From the NCBI RefSeq assembly GCF_016908195.1, contig NZ_JAFBDK010000011.1, forward strand, positions 51,044 through 115,043: a stretch of 64,000 nt of DNA. Direction: 5' to 3'. How positions within the stretch are numbered: position 1 is the stretch's first letter; each line of letters opens with the position of its first letter. This document shows, piece by piece, positions 45,103-54,450 of this stretch. The notes beneath the pieces are model-generated. The model was not told the DNA's origin. It saw only the letters and a program-made list of their open reading frames with translations, and searched no databases. The position numbers were made by a program, and so were the translations under genes. Source of the stretch: Jeotgalibacillus terrae (lineage in GTDB: Bacteria; Bacillota; Bacilli; Bacillales; Jeotgalibacillaceae).

Positions 45103-46374
45103 TTATGATTTTTCTTTTTTTGAAAGTTGTACTGCCTGTTTGATATCTTTTAAAGATGAGGAGTTTCCATACATCAGTACGCCTCCCCGGTAAACCTTTG
45201 CTCCAAACCATCCTAACACTAAAATCGTCAGAACCGTTAGTGATATGGCAATCGCAGGCTCCCAAAAAGGAATATTCAGCATCCCAACCCTTGTAAACAT
45301 CACAAGCGGCGTAAAAAATGGAATATAGGATGTGACAGTGATATAGCCGGATTCAGGTTCTGCCAGTCCAAAGAACGCAAGCATCGCCCCTCCTACAATC
45401 AGAATATTCACCGGCATCAGGACCTGTTGAAGATCCTCTGACCTGCTGACTAAAGACCCAAGGAAAGCTGCAAGTGTAGCATAAAGAAAATAGCCAAGTA
45501 AAAAGAATACAATTCCATATACAATTGTACTGATAGAACCTGAAGAGAAATCAAATAAAGAATAAATGCCACCTTCAAGTGTATCGCTGCTCAAGTTAAC
45601 TGAGAGGATTCCAACAATCGCCCAGATAAAGATCTGGGTAAGTCCAACCAGACCGATTCCTAGTATCTTCGCAAAGATCTGCTGAATTGGAGGTACACTT
45701 GATATCAGGATCTCCATCACTCTTGATGATTTTTCAGTTGCCACTTCAGTTGCAATCATCATTGAGTATATTAACACAGACATATAGATGACAAATATCA
45801 GCACATAGACTAATCCTCTCGCCTGATCAAGTTCCTCTGCTGACTTAGCGGAATCGACGTATGCAGCCTGTGAAAAGGCAACAGGCATATTCAAAGTCGC
45901 CAGTTCATCTGCACTGAGAGACAGGCGATTTGCTGCCATATTTGATTGAATCGTCTGAAGGGCCGCCTGTAAATCCACTGAATAAGAGTTTGCTGTAAGA
46001 GAGGCTGATAAGTATTCAGCATCAATTCTTCCCGCTTCAGTCATACTGATCGAAAGAAGTGCGTCAAACTCTCCGTTTTCAAGTTGTTCTTCGAGATCCA
46101 CCCTGCCAGCTTCTCCACCGCTTACTTCAATAGAGGAATTTAATATTGCAACCTGATCTGAGAGACTGCCTGCTATCTCTGTATCTTCCTCATAAACAAC
46201 AACCTGCCACTTCTCCTCATCACCATCTCCTGATCCTTCGAATAGTGAAGTAATCGATTGAAAGTTAGTTGCTCCGATAATAACGAGCGTAAAGATAAGT
46301 GTAGTAATTAAAAATGATTTTGACTTAATCTTGTTCATGTATGATTTTGCAAGAATTAATCCAAATCTACTCAT
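45103..46374 (-). CDS. yhaP: YhaP-like ABC-2 permease (Na+-efflux/NatB type)
   Basis: A 423-residue permease: an N-terminal helix, a large extracellular part (about 45-175), then five to six helices with SSRVMEILISSVPPIQQIFAKI (ABC-2 signature) and a C-terminal GWFGAKVYRGGVLMYGN. ATG 46374 has CAGGTG upstream and overlaps the yhaQ end by eight bases; the longer frame to 46497 is inside yhaQ. B. subtilis YhaPQ resembles NatAB; substrate unproven. Confidence 0.88.
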   Translation of the reverse strand: MSRFGLILAKSYMNKIKSKSFLITTLIFTLVIIGATNFQSITSLFEGSGDGDEEKWQVVVYEEDTEIAGSLSDQVAILNSSIEVSGGEAGRVDLEEQLENGEFDALLSISMTEAGRIDAEYLSASLTANSYSVDLQAALQTIQSNMAANRLSLSADELATLNMPVAFSQAAYVDSAKSAEELDQARGLVYVLIFVIYMSVLIYSMMIATEVATEKSSRVMEILISSVPPIQQIFAKILGIGLVGLTQIFIWAIVGILSVNLSSDTLEGGIYSLFDFSSGSISTIVYGIVFFLLGYFLYATLAAFLGSLVSRSEDLQQVLMPVNILIVGGAMLAFFGLAEPESGYITVTSYIPFFTPLVMFTRVGMLNIPFWEPAIAISLTVLTILVLGWFGAKVYRGGVLMYGNSSSLKDIKQAVQLSKKEKS

Positions 46375-47263
46375 AAGAAGCACCTGCCTTTTCAATAAAG
46401 ATGTCATTGAGAGACGGTTCTTCAAGTGAAAACTGGCGTATAAATCCTTTTGGCTTAAGGAAGTCCAGGATGTCCTGAGAGACGTTTTCATTTTCAATCT
46501 GAAGAATCGCTCCGCCGATTAATTTCTTCATCTTAATGACTCCAGGCAGCATCTCGAGTTCCTTCAATTCAAAATCTGCTTTGATCATCAGATTCTTTTT
46601 GCCAAAATCTCTTTTAATTTCATTCAGTCTTCCCTGAACAATTGGTGAGCCTTTATGAATAATACACAAGCTTTCACACAATTCTTCAACGTGTTCCATT
46701 CTGTGACTTGAAAAAACGATTGTGGTTCCCTGCTCTTTCAGTTCATACACTGCTTTTTTCAATAATTCTACATTCACCGGATCGAGACCGCTGAATGGCT
46801 CATCAAGAATGAGAAGCTGTGGTTTATGTATGACGGATGCGATAAACTGAATTTTTTGCTGATTCCCTTTTGAAAGTTCTTCCACCCGCTTATTTTCATA
46901 TTCAGGCACATTGAATTTCCGTAGCCATTCAATTAATTCTTTTTCAGCTTCCTTCTTATCCATTCCTCTGAGCCTTGCGAGGTAGACAATTTGCTCTTTT
47001 ACCTTCATTTTAGGATAAAGCCCGCGCTCTTCCGGAAGATAGCCGATCAGACTGCTGGTGTCATAGCCAATCGGTTCATCATTCCAGCTGATGTTTCCTT
47101 CTGTCAGATCAATTAACCCCAGAATCATACGGAAGGTAGTTGTCTTACCTGCTCCATTTGCCCCGAGAAAACCAAACATTTCACCTTTTGGAATAGTCAG
47201 TGACAGATTGTCAACAGCTGTATGACTGCCAAACCTTTTTGTGACATTATCGATCTTCAACAT
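46367..47263 (-). CDS. yhaQ: YhaQ-like ABC transporter ATPase
   Basis: A 298-residue ATPase: Walker A GANGAGKTT, signature ELSKGNQQKIQ, Walker B LLILDEPFSGLD, and an additional C-terminal domain (DUF4162-type). ATG 47263 follows AAAGGAGG. Partner of YhaP. Confidence 0.92.
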   Translation of the reverse strand: MLKIDNVTKRFGSHTAVDNLSLTIPKGEMFGFLGANGAGKTTTFRMILGLIDLTEGNISWNDEPIGYDTSSLIGYLPEERGLYPKMKVKEQIVYLARLRGMDKKEAEKELIEWLRKFNVPEYENKRVEELSKGNQQKIQFIASVIHKPQLLILDEPFSGLDPVNVELLKKAVYELKEQGTTIVFSSHRMEHVEELCESLCIIHKGSPIVQGRLNEIKRDFGKKNLMIKADFELKELEMLPGVIKMKKLIGGAILQIENENVSQDILDFLKPKGFIRQFSLEEPSLNDIFIEKAGASYE

Positions 47264-47404
47264 GTCGTTTCCTCCTTTTACCTTCCTTTCTATTTTATAC
47301 GGAACACAAGGAAAAAAGGTTCAAATTTTTTCAGAAATTCTATACTTCACGTAACAATCGCGCTGTGACATAATAAAGTTACGGACAAAAAGGAGATGAT
47401 GAGA

Positions 47405-47590
47405 GTGGATATCTACAAAATCACGGCATTCGATAAAAAAGGGGAATTGCTTTTTGAAGACTCATTCGAAGCTGAAAATGACAAAGAGGCGAAAACAATC
47501 GGGGAAAAACGCCTGGAAGAAGAAGGAATGATTGACCACACACACCGTGTAGTCTCACCAAGAGGCAAACTCGTTGTATTTCATACTTAA
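47405..47590 (+). CDS. yhzD: YhzD-like small protein
   Basis: A 61-residue protein with VDIYKITAFDKKGELLFEDS and a closing THRVVSPRGKLVVF. GTG 47405 is preferred: AAGGAG lies nine bases before it, and the length then equals B. subtilis YhzD (61 residues); ATG 47396/47399 overlap the site. Function unknown. A TTCACG-17-CATAAT promoter may lie at 47345. Confidence 0.82.
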   Translation: MDIYKITAFDKKGELLFEDSFEAENDKEAKTIGEKRLEEEGMIDHTHRVVSPRGKLVVFHT

Positions 47591-47593
47591 TAG

Positions 47594-47622
47594 AAAAAAG
47601 ACGGGAAACCCCGTCTTTTTTT
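47594..47622. terminator. Bidirectional terminator yhzD / yhaR
   Basis: AAAAAAGACGGG / CCCGTCTTTTTT with an AAAC loop. Confidence 0.88.
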
Positions 47623-48409
47623 ACTGCCCTTTAAATACCGGCTTTCTTTTCTCAGTAAAAGCCTGAATGCCTTCAATATGGTCCTCTGTCTGTCTCATTC
47701 TCCACTGGGCATCTTTCTCAAGCTCAAGCGTTTGTTCAAGCTGGCTTCTTCTGCTCGCTCTTAAAATCGATTTCGATTCCATCATCGCTTTAACCGGACT
47801 GCTGTTAATCATATTAACGAAAGCTTCAGTGTCCTCTGACACACGTCCTTCTGCAGTTACTTTATCGATCAGACCAAGTGAATAAGCTTCTTGTCCATTC
47901 ATAATCTCACCGCGCCAGATTGTATGCAGTGCTTTTTGAGATCCAAGCCTTTCCTGCATGAAAAAGTGTCCGCCCCCATCCGGTACAAGACCGATCCCGA
48001 TAAAGTTCATCGCGAGCTTGCTCTGTTCTTCTGCAATGACAACATCCGTAGCCAATGCAAGACTCAGACCAAGTCCTGCCGCTGCTCCGTGTATCGCACT
48101 CACTGTAATCTTTGGCATCGTATAGAGTGTAATAGACAGGTCATTAATCACTTTCATAAAATGCTGGAAATCTTCCTCTCCATTCATTTTAAGCATCGCT
48201 TTAATGTCTCCGCCGGAACAGAAGCCTTTGCCTTCCCCTTTTAGCACAAGCACCTGAAGATCCGCATCTCTTTTCAATTCATTCAGTACTTCCTGCAGTT
48301 CTGTCATCATTTGAAGATTTAATGCATTTAGACTTTCAGGCCTGTTAAATGTAACCCATGCTGCATTACCGGATATCTCTACCTTCAGTGTGTCGAATTG
48401 CTTTTCCAT
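47621..48409 (-). CDS. yhaR: Enoyl-CoA hydratase/isomerase YhaR
   Basis: A 262-residue crotonase with AWVTFNRPESLNALN, GKGFCSGGDIKAML, the oxyanion segment AIHGAAAGLGLSLALATDVV and IGIGLVPDGGGHFFM. GTG 48418 and three tandem ATGs (48415, 48412, 48409) are available; ATG 48409 has GGAG at the best distance. It probably works in fatty-acid or phenylacetate-like CoA degradation. A FadR-like operator lies about 20 bases upstream. Confidence 0.88.
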   Translation of the reverse strand: MEKQFDTLKVEISGNAAWVTFNRPESLNALNLQMMTELQEVLNELKRDADLQVLVLKGEGKGFCSGGDIKAMLKMNGEEDFQHFMKVINDLSITLYTMPKITVSAIHGAAAGLGLSLALATDVVIAEEQSKLAMNFIGIGLVPDGGGHFFMQERLGSQKALHTIWRGEIMNGQEAYSLGLIDKVTAEGRVSEDTEAFVNMINSSPVKAMMESKSILRASRRSQLEQTLELEKDAQWRMRQTEDHIEGIQAFTEKRKPVFKGQ

Positions 48410-48430
48410 CATCATCACTCCATCCCCTTA

Positions 48431-48448
48431 AAAATGAATCTTCATTCA
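48431..48448. promoter_or_regulatory. FadR-like operator upstream of yhaR
   Basis: On the minus strand TGAATGAAGATTCATTTT: 7-4-7 layout as in the FadR consensus, with two mismatches in the second arm. Confidence 0.55.
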
Positions 48449-48682
48449 CTTATTCCCTATACATCCTGAAATATCCTTTAAAATCTCCAAAATGATTTGA
48501 ATTCCCTACTATTACATAAGCAAAAGAAAATATTTATGAAAAAATACCTAATAAAATCATTTTTATAGTATAATTGATGTATAATATCCTGCAATTTTAT
48601 TAAATTATTTTTTAAAACGATTCATTTTTGAACAAATCGGTACGATATTATTTAAAGAGAGTATCTGAAGGGAGATTTATTG

Positions 48683-49978
48683 ATGATGATGTTTGCAAAA
48701 ACGCGTGAAAAGAAGTCAGATTTATCAGCAGTTGCTGAAGAGTTTAAAAGCCAGGTGAAAATCGACCTGCCAAAAGAAATTACTACACCTAAACAGTTGA
48801 GTATGATCTCGCTTTCTAAATATGATTTACAGGTTTTAATGGCTTTCCAGCCTTATGTCACTAAAGATATAGAGATGGTTGTTTCTCACTTTTATAAAAC
48901 CATTGGCCACGAGCCGCAACTTTTATCGATTATTAATGAGCACAGCTCTATTGAAAGACTGAAAAAAACGTTAACTGTACATATTCAGGAGATGTTCAGC
49001 GGTAAAATTGATCAGCAGTTTATTCAGAAAAGGAACCGTATTGCAGAAGTACACCTTCATATCGGACTTGATCCTAAGTGGTATATTGCTGCTTTTCAGG
49101 ACCTTTTGAATTCATTTATGGACATGGTTGAAAAGACTTCATTTAACGAAAAAGATAAATTCAATCTCATGCGTGCGGTCTCTAAAATTCTGAACCTTGA
49201 AATGCAGATTGTCCTTGAAGCTTATGAGAATCAGTTCCAGGCAAAGCTGATGGCTGAACAAAATCAGCTTGAAGATTTGCTTGATACGCTGAGAACAAGT
49301 GCTGCTGCTCTTTCAGATAACAGCAGTTCAACGAGTGAAAACGTCAGCCAGATGAAAAAAGCGCTGGAGCAATTATCAAACCGTGCGCAAAACGGTTCTC
49401 ATGTCGCAACTGAGCTTGAAAATAAAACAGGTGAAGAACAATCCCGTCTCGATAAAACAAAGAAAGAAAGCGAACAGATTTCAAATAAAATGGCGTCGAC
49501 CGAGCAAAATATTAAGGAACTGAATAACCTGAACAGCCAGATCTCTGAAGTAGCCAATATGGTAACGTCGATTGCTGATCAGACGAATCTTCTTGCACTG
49601 AATGCGTCTATTGAAGCTGCACGTGCAGGTGAGCATGGTAAGGGCTTCGCCGTCGTAGCAGATGAGGTAAGAAAGCTTGCAGAAAATACGAAGGAATCTG
49701 TTTCACAGGTGTATGATTTACTGAAAGATACAAATGTTAAAACAAAAACAATTGAAGGCTCGATCTTTGAACTGAAAGAACTATTTAAGTTTGAACGGGA
49801 CAGCATCATTTCAACAAGTGAATCGTTTGAAGGAATTATGTCTTCAATGAAAGAGCTGAAGAGCCAGAACTCACAAATTGATTCAGATGTTAGCGGTCTT
49901 GTGATTACACTGAATGAAATTTCGGAAAAAGCTGCCGGTGTAGCTGAAGCTGCTGCATCTCTTGAAGAGAAAGCATAA
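48683..49978 (+). CDS. hemAT: HemAT, globin-coupled aerotaxis transducer
   Basis: A 431-residue soluble methyl-accepting protein. The N-terminal globin-coupled sensor domain (about 30-190) has the proximal heme His in [20 protein letters not shown] (His124); the C-terminal signalling domain has [20 protein letters not shown] and [16 protein letters not shown]. It senses oxygen and steers aerotaxis via CheA. ATG 48683 has GGGAG eight bases before it. It is the only chemotaxis gene in the window. The 48419-48682 gap is AT-rich with no further gene seen. Confidence 0.95.
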   Translation: MMMFAKTREKKSDLSAVAEEFKSQVKIDLPKEITTPKQLSMISLSKYDLQVLMAFQPYVTKDIEMVVSHFYKTIGHEPQLLSIINEHSSIERLKKTLTVHIQEMFSGKIDQQFIQKRNRIAEVHLHIGLDPKWYIAAFQDLLNSFMDMVEKTSFNEKDKFNLMRAVSKILNLEMQIVLEAYENQFQAKLMAEQNQLEDLLDTLRTSAAALSDNSSSTSENVSQMKKALEQLSNRAQNGSHVATELENKTGEEQSRLDKTKKESEQISNKMASTEQNIKELNNLNSQISEVANMVTSIADQTNLLALNASIEAARAGEHGKGFAVVADEVRKLAENTKESVSQVYDLLKDTNVKTKTIEGSIFELKELFKFERDSIISTSESFEGIMSSMKELKSQNSQIDSDVSGLVITLNEISEKAAGVAEAAASLEEKA

Positions 49979-49984
49979 AAATAA

Positions 49985-50006
49985 CCGCTCAGGTTTCCCT
50001 GAGCGG
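49985..50006. terminator. Bidirectional terminator hemAT / yheA
   Basis: CCGCTCAGG / CCTGAGCGG with a TTTC loop, followed by TTATTTATTATT. Confidence 0.75.
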
Positions 50007-50014
50007 CTTATTTA

Positions 50015-50380
50015 TTATTGCTCGTTATTATTTTCCATTGATCCGTAAAGCTCTTCAAGCGGCTTCATGATCACTTTGTTCAGTTCCTGAACTGTCATGC
50101 TCATACGCTGTTCAGCTTCCATCAGCTTTGCGATTAATTCGTGCTGCTGTACAAGCTGAGCTGTTTTTTGAGCCTGCTCGATTTCTTCCTGGGAAATTTC
50201 TTCGCCATTCATTTGCTTTTGCTGAAGAGAAAGCTGAATGTTGCGGAAGTTCTCAAAGATCCCTTTCGCTGACTCATCGCTGTTCACAGCGTCATACATT
50301 TCTTTTAAATTAGTGAATTCCTCGCTTTGACGAATTGCACTCTCTAATTCATTTGCCTGATCAAACAGATTTACTGACAA
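50015..50380 (-). CDS. yheA: YlbF-family protein YheA
   Basis: A 121-residue helical protein of the YlbF/YmcA/YheA family (LESAIRQSEEFTNLKEMYDA, IQLSLQQKQMNGEEIS, AEQRMSMTVQELNKVIMKPL). The start is TTG 50380, with AAGGAGG eight bases before it, giving the family N-terminus SVNLFDQANELE; the frame to 50455 adds an unrelated extension. YlbF and YmcA help RNase Y-linked processes; the YheA role is not established. Confidence 0.92.
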   Translation of the reverse strand: MSVNLFDQANELESAIRQSEEFTNLKEMYDAVNSDESAKGIFENFRNIQLSLQQKQMNGEEISQEEIEQAQKTAQLVQQHELIAKLMEAEQRMSMTVQELNKVIMKPLEELYGSMENNNEQ

Positions 50381-50451
50381 TCGTAAAACCTCCTTAAAAA
50401 TATCACTCTTCCATGTTTGCCCTCTTATATCAGTCATAAACATCAACTGAC

Positions 50452-51591
50452 TCAAAGGCCGGTTAATAACACAAAAACCCCTTGAACAATTCCAATTAAT
50501 CCACCAAGCAGCGCACCAAGATAGGTGATCATTTTGAATTCCCTTTTCGAAATGCCAAGCACAAGTTCTTCAAGGCGTGAAACCTCAAAAGAGTCTACCT
50601 GCTCCCTGACAATTTCCTGCAGTCTCATCTTCGATAGAATATCTTCGATGCGTTCAATGAGAATATCTTTTGCTTTTGATGAGGCTTTTGGAATCAAATC
50701 TTCAATCAGCCTGTTTTCAAGCGGCTGAATGACACTGCCGAATGGTTTGTTCATCCATTCATTCAGGTTCATACGTTCTTTTAATATTCCTTTAAGCCGG
50801 ATAATGAGATCACGGTCAGTGACAATCGAGAATGCCCGTTCCCACTGCCAATCCTTCACTTTTTCCCACTCTTTGTGCAAAACCTGTTCGAGTATATCAT
50901 GTGTGCCTGGATGTTTCAAAAATTTAATGATTTCAGGTTGCACCTTATCAGCGAGTGATGTATTACCCATAACCATCTGAACCATGCTGCCAAGTGTTCC
51001 TCTTGTTTTGAGGAAATCATCAATCATCGTCTGGACTTTTTCTTTTCCTTCATCAGATGAAAAGTAGTCCTCCCCTTTTTCAAGGATATACGTACTGACA
51101 GATGTTACTTTCTGGTCCAGTCTCTGCTGCCACTGTTCAGGAAGGGTTTCGCGAAGCGTAAGAAACATGTATTTTTCCTTCAGCTGGTCGTATTGATCTT
51201 CAATCCAATTGTCCATCGTATGCTCAAGATACGGTACAGGTGATTCTAGATCAAAACGGTTCAGCACTGTTTCTACTGAATCGTCAATTTCAAATACTTT
51301 TTTACCCTCTTTCTGCAGCCACGCTGTCAGCGCTTTTTCTTTTTCTGTGTTCAGAAATTTCGCTTTCAGACTTTCTGCAGTCAGCAGGTGATTCACGACC
51401 ATTAACCCGAGCTGGCGGGCAAGTTCATCACGCCTTTTCGGGATCAGGCCCGGTGTAAAAGGAACTCTCCATTTACCGATGTATACTGCTTTATATGGTC
51501 TGAAGAGCATCTTAATTGCAAGGGAATTCGTAAATCCCCCGATCACTGCTCCAACTGTCATCATAACAAGTAATAATAATGCAATCTCCAT
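50452..51591 (-). CDS. yheB: DUF445 membrane protein YheB
   Basis: A 379-residue protein: an N-terminal membrane helix with TVGAVIGGFTNSLAIKMLFRP (the DUF445 signature), PFTPGLIPKRRDELARQLG, a long helical middle and a C-terminal helix. It is conserved in Bacillales beside yheA. ATG 51591 has AAGGTGAG upstream. No known function. Confidence 0.92.
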   Translation of the reverse strand: MEIALLLLVMMTVGAVIGGFTNSLAIKMLFRPYKAVYIGKWRVPFTPGLIPKRRDELARQLGLMVVNHLLTAESLKAKFLNTEKEKALTAWLQKEGKKVFEIDDSVETVLNRFDLESPVPYLEHTMDNWIEDQYDQLKEKYMFLTLRETLPEQWQQRLDQKVTSVSTYILEKGEDYFSSDEGKEKVQTMIDDFLKTRGTLGSMVQMVMGNTSLADKVQPEIIKFLKHPGTHDILEQVLHKEWEKVKDWQWERAFSIVTDRDLIIRLKGILKERMNLNEWMNKPFGSVIQPLENRLIEDLIPKASSKAKDILIERIEDILSKMRLQEIVREQVDSFEVSRLEELVLGISKREFKMITYLGALLGGLIGIVQGVFVLLTGL

Positions 51592-51720
51592 AATCTCACC
51601 TTCCACTATACTGATCCTATTCAGTATATCAGAAGACTGTACGGATCGTCAGAATGAGACATGCCATACTCAATTTCTTCATGATATACTGAGTGAAACA
51701 TTTTATAGTGGAGGTAGCGC

Positions 51721-51927
51721 ATGATTCAGCATTTTCAGTATCAGAAATTATATGCTAAGGATTTACCGGGGTGGAGTTTTTCATTTACATATATGGGAGA
51801 ACAGGTGAAAGGCATCTATCATAAAAACGGCAAAATTGAGTGGCTGTCTGATGCACCTGAAAAAGATCAGGATAAAGTGATTCAGCAGATTCACGATCTG
51901 ATGCTTTTTCACGTATACGGTGACTGA
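51721..51927 (+). CDS. yheE: YheE-like small protein (DUF5342)
   Basis: A 68-residue soluble protein with HFQYQKLYAKDLPGWSFSFT and a closing IHDLMLFHVYGD, matching B. subtilis YheE. ATG 51721 has GTGGAGG before it. Divergent from yheB. Function unknown. Confidence 0.88.
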   Translation: MIQHFQYQKLYAKDLPGWSFSFTYMGEQVKGIYHKNGKIEWLSDAPEKDQDKVIQQIHDLMLFHVYGD

Positions 51928-51981
51928 CACCGTATATCTTATGCCTGATTCACATATATTATGAATCAGGGGGTGCTTTCG

Positions 51982-52161
51982 ATGAAGCGTCGTTTGTCTT
52001 TCCTTCCGGATACTTCTTATGAAGGCCGGGATGAGTGTGCAATGGATGTGGACCGTTTTATTAATGAAGGAATGGCGGGCGGCAGTGTGTTCCGCTATGG
52101 TCTAAGGACAAACATCGAAGAAGCAAGAGAGTTAGAACCTGAATCCCCGCCTGCTGACTAG
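51982..52161 (+). CDS. Small hypothetical protein
   Basis: A 59-residue soluble, charged protein (KRRLSFLPDTSYEGRDECAM, then FINEGMAGGSVFRYGL). ATG 51982 has AGGGGGTG before it, better than ATG 51961. Not recognised; it lies in the place where yheF/yheG-type genes occur in B. subtilis. Followed by two hairpins. Confidence 0.6.
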   Translation: MKRRLSFLPDTSYEGRDECAMDVDRFINEGMAGGSVFRYGLRTNIEEARELEPESPPAD

Positions 52162-52200
52162 CAGGCGGCAAAGCGGCCGGTTTCCCGGCCGCTTTGTTGT
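52149..52200 (+). terminator. Two adjacent hairpins, the second a terminator
   Basis: GCCTGCT/AGCAGGC across the stop codon (52149-52166), then CAAAGCGGCCGG/CCGGCCGCTTTG (52169-52196) followed by TTGTTG. Confidence 0.75.
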
Positions 52201-52258
52201 GAAAAGAAACAAATCGTGATACTTTAAATTCATTCTACGATTAAAGCAGGGTGATCTT

Positions 52259-53176
52259 ATGACAGCAATCGATTCAATTCTTCAATCATTTCCTGAAGCC
52301 AGACTTCCTGATCAGCTCCCGCAGGCAGAGCATCCTTATTACATATGGTTCCGTGATACAAAAACAGACCAGTTAGTCGGTTTTTCAAAATCAGCTTTGT
52401 CTGACAGGGAAAAAGATTTAATATCTATTATATTAACCCCTTCTTCCCCTCCACCTGCAGGGCCTGCAGGTGAATGGATAAGATTTATGACAGAAGATGG
52501 GGCAAAATGTCCTTATGATGAGGGCAAGATCTTCAGAATGGTACAGTATATCAGTGATTCCCCTTTTCAAACTGATGGAGAACAGGCACTTCATTTTGTC
52601 TTTTCAGACCAGGCAGTGATCGCACATACCGATGAATACAGCGGTTTTGTAATAGAGCCTCACTCTGAAGATACGCTGTCACTTGATGAACTTGCTTCCG
52701 CTTCACAGGCAATTGAGAATGACCTGGAGATGAAGATCACATTTTTTGCAGGATCTTTTCACAGTACGGGTGAGATGACTAAAACAATGCTTGAAATGGA
52801 ACGGACCTGGTTTGACCATCATATTCCGTTTGAATCAAGGCGGACCGTTCTTTCACTGTTTGACGTGTTGCCGGTAAATCTGATGAACCGATTTTCAACA
52901 TTTGAAAAAGATACGCTGTTTGCTGCGATTTTTGAGCTGTTTGATACTGAACGTGATCTGCCGAAGATCATTCAGCGTTTTGTTGAAAACCTGTCAAATG
53001 TCAGCAGTACAGCAAAGCTTTTATATATGCACCGTAACAGCCTTCAGTACAGACTTGATAAATTCAGTGAAAAAGCAGGCATTGATATTAAAACATTTAA
53101 CGGTGGATTAATCGCCTACTTTGCGTGTCTTGAGTGGAATCAGCGGATAAGTGAAAAAGAGGACTGGTCATTGTGA
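52259..53176 (+). CDS. PucR/CdaR-type HTH regulator (YxkF-like)
   Basis: A 305-residue protein whose C-terminus is the PucR-type HTH_30 (TAKLLYMHRNSLQYRLDKFS, then GLIAYFACLEW). The N-terminal part is not a recognised domain. In B. subtilis the regulator-like yxkF gene precedes msmX, as here, so it may control the multi-sugar ATPase. Function inferred from position. Confidence 0.78.
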   Translation: MTAIDSILQSFPEARLPDQLPQAEHPYYIWFRDTKTDQLVGFSKSALSDREKDLISIILTPSSPPPAGPAGEWIRFMTEDGAKCPYDEGKIFRMVQYISDSPFQTDGEQALHFVFSDQAVIAHTDEYSGFVIEPHSEDTLSLDELASASQAIENDLEMKITFFAGSFHSTGEMTKTMLEMERTWFDHHIPFESRRTVLSLFDVLPVNLMNRFSTFEKDTLFAAIFELFDTERDLPKIIQRFVENLSNVSSTAKLLYMHRNSLQYRLDKFSEKAGIDIKTFNGGLIAYFACLEWNQRISEKEDWSL

Positions 53177-53211
53177 CGAATGATCAGTCTTCTTTTTGTG
53201 CAACGTGCCTA

Positions 53212-53240
53212 TTGGAAAGGCTTACATAGAAAGATACAAT
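53212..53240 (+). promoter_or_regulatory. Sigma-A promoter of msmX
   Basis: TTGGAA, 17-base spacer, TACAAT, ending 45 bases before the msmX start. Confidence 0.65.
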
Positions 53241-53285
53241 AGGCTTACATCAAACGTACAGCATGTACACACTGGAGGAATCAGC

Positions 53286-54383
53286 ATGGCAGAATTAAAA
53301 ATGCAGAATATCTACAAAGTTTATGATAAAGACGTAACAGCAGTATCTGACTTCAACCTTCACATTCAGGATAAAGAATTTATCGTATTCGTTGGTCCAT
53401 CAGGCTGTGGTAAATCAACTACGCTAAGAATGGTAGCAGGGCTTGAAGAAATATCAAAAGGCGACTTCTACATTGACGAAGAGCGCGTAAATGATAAAGC
53501 ACCTAAAGACCGTGATATCGCGATGGTATTCCAGAACTACGCTCTATATCCGCACATGAGCGTATATGATAATATGGCTTTCGGACTAAAGCTCCGTAAA
53601 TTTGATAAAGCTGAAATTGACAAGCGTGTAAAGAATGCAGCCAATATTCTTGGCCTTGAAGCACTTCTTGACCGTAAACCAAAAGCACTTTCAGGTGGTC
53701 AGCGCCAGCGTGTTGCACTTGGCCGTGCGATTGTACGTGACGCAAAAGTATTCTTAATGGATGAGCCGCTTTCAAATCTTGATGCAAAACTGCGTGTTCA
53801 GATGCGTGCTGAAATCGCAAAACTTCACCAGCGTCTTCAGACAACTACAATCTATGTAACACACGATCAGACTGAAGCAATGACAATGGCAACACGTATC
53901 GTTGTTATGAAAGATGGGGTCATTCAACAGGTTGGTTCTCCTAAAGAAGTGTATGACAACCCTGAAAACGTCTTTGTTGGCGGATTCATTGGTTCTCCTG
54001 CAATGAACTTCTTCAGCGGTAAACTGACTGATGCAGGCTTTGAAGTAAAAGGCCAGACGCTTCAGGTACCTGAAGGAAAAATGAAAGTATTACGCAACCA
54101 GAATTATGTTGGTAAAGAAATTATCCTGGGTGTACGCCCTGAAGATATTCACGATGAGCCTGTATTCATCGAATCAGCTGCAGGATCTAAATTCCTTGCT
54201 GATATTGAAGTTTCTGAACTTACAGGTGCCGAGCTGATGCTTTATTCTAAGCTTGGTGATCAGGATTTTGTTGCCCGCGTTGATTCACGTTCAGATATTA
54301 AAGCAGGACAGAAAGTTGAGCTTGCATTCAACCTGAACAAGTGCCACTTCTTTGACGTGGAAACTGAGCAGCGCATTAAATAA
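53286..54383 (+). CDS. msmX: MsmX, shared ATPase of sugar ABC importers
   Basis: A 365-residue ATPase, the same length as B. subtilis MsmX: Walker A GPSGCGKST, signature LSGGQRQRVALGRAI, Walker B VFLMDEPLSNLDAKLR, and a C-terminal regulatory TOBE/MalK-type domain. It serves several carbohydrate importers that lack their own ATPase. ATG 53286 has TGGAGG upstream. Codon choice looks more biased than that of neighbours, in line with high expression. Strong terminator follows. Confidence 0.95.
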   Translation: MAELKMQNIYKVYDKDVTAVSDFNLHIQDKEFIVFVGPSGCGKSTTLRMVAGLEEISKGDFYIDEERVNDKAPKDRDIAMVFQNYALYPHMSVYDNMAFGLKLRKFDKAEIDKRVKNAANILGLEALLDRKPKALSGGQRQRVALGRAIVRDAKVFLMDEPLSNLDAKLRVQMRAEIAKLHQRLQTTTIYVTHDQTEAMTMATRIVVMKDGVIQQVGSPKEVYDNPENVFVGGFIGSPAMNFFSGKLTDAGFEVKGQTLQVPEGKMKVLRNQNYVGKEIILGVRPEDIHDEPVFIESAAGSKFLADIEVSELTGAELMLYSKLGDQDFVARVDSRSDIKAGQKVELAFNLNKCHFFDVETEQRIK

Positions 54384-54410
54384 GTTGGTTACCCCCTTTA
54401 ACCATATAGT

Positions 54411-54446
54411 AAAAGGCCCGCTCATTCGCCGAGCGGGCCTTTTCTA
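54411..54446. terminator. Bidirectional terminator msmX / fumC
   Basis: AAAAGGCCCGCTC / GAGCGGGCCTTTT, 7-base loop, perfect 13-bp stem. Confidence 0.9.
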
Positions 54447-54450
54447 GCAA

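Noticed and set aside
48600..48682. Sigma-D promoter before hemAT
   Set aside because: A TACGATAT exists but no TAAA lies at the required distance of 15 bases.
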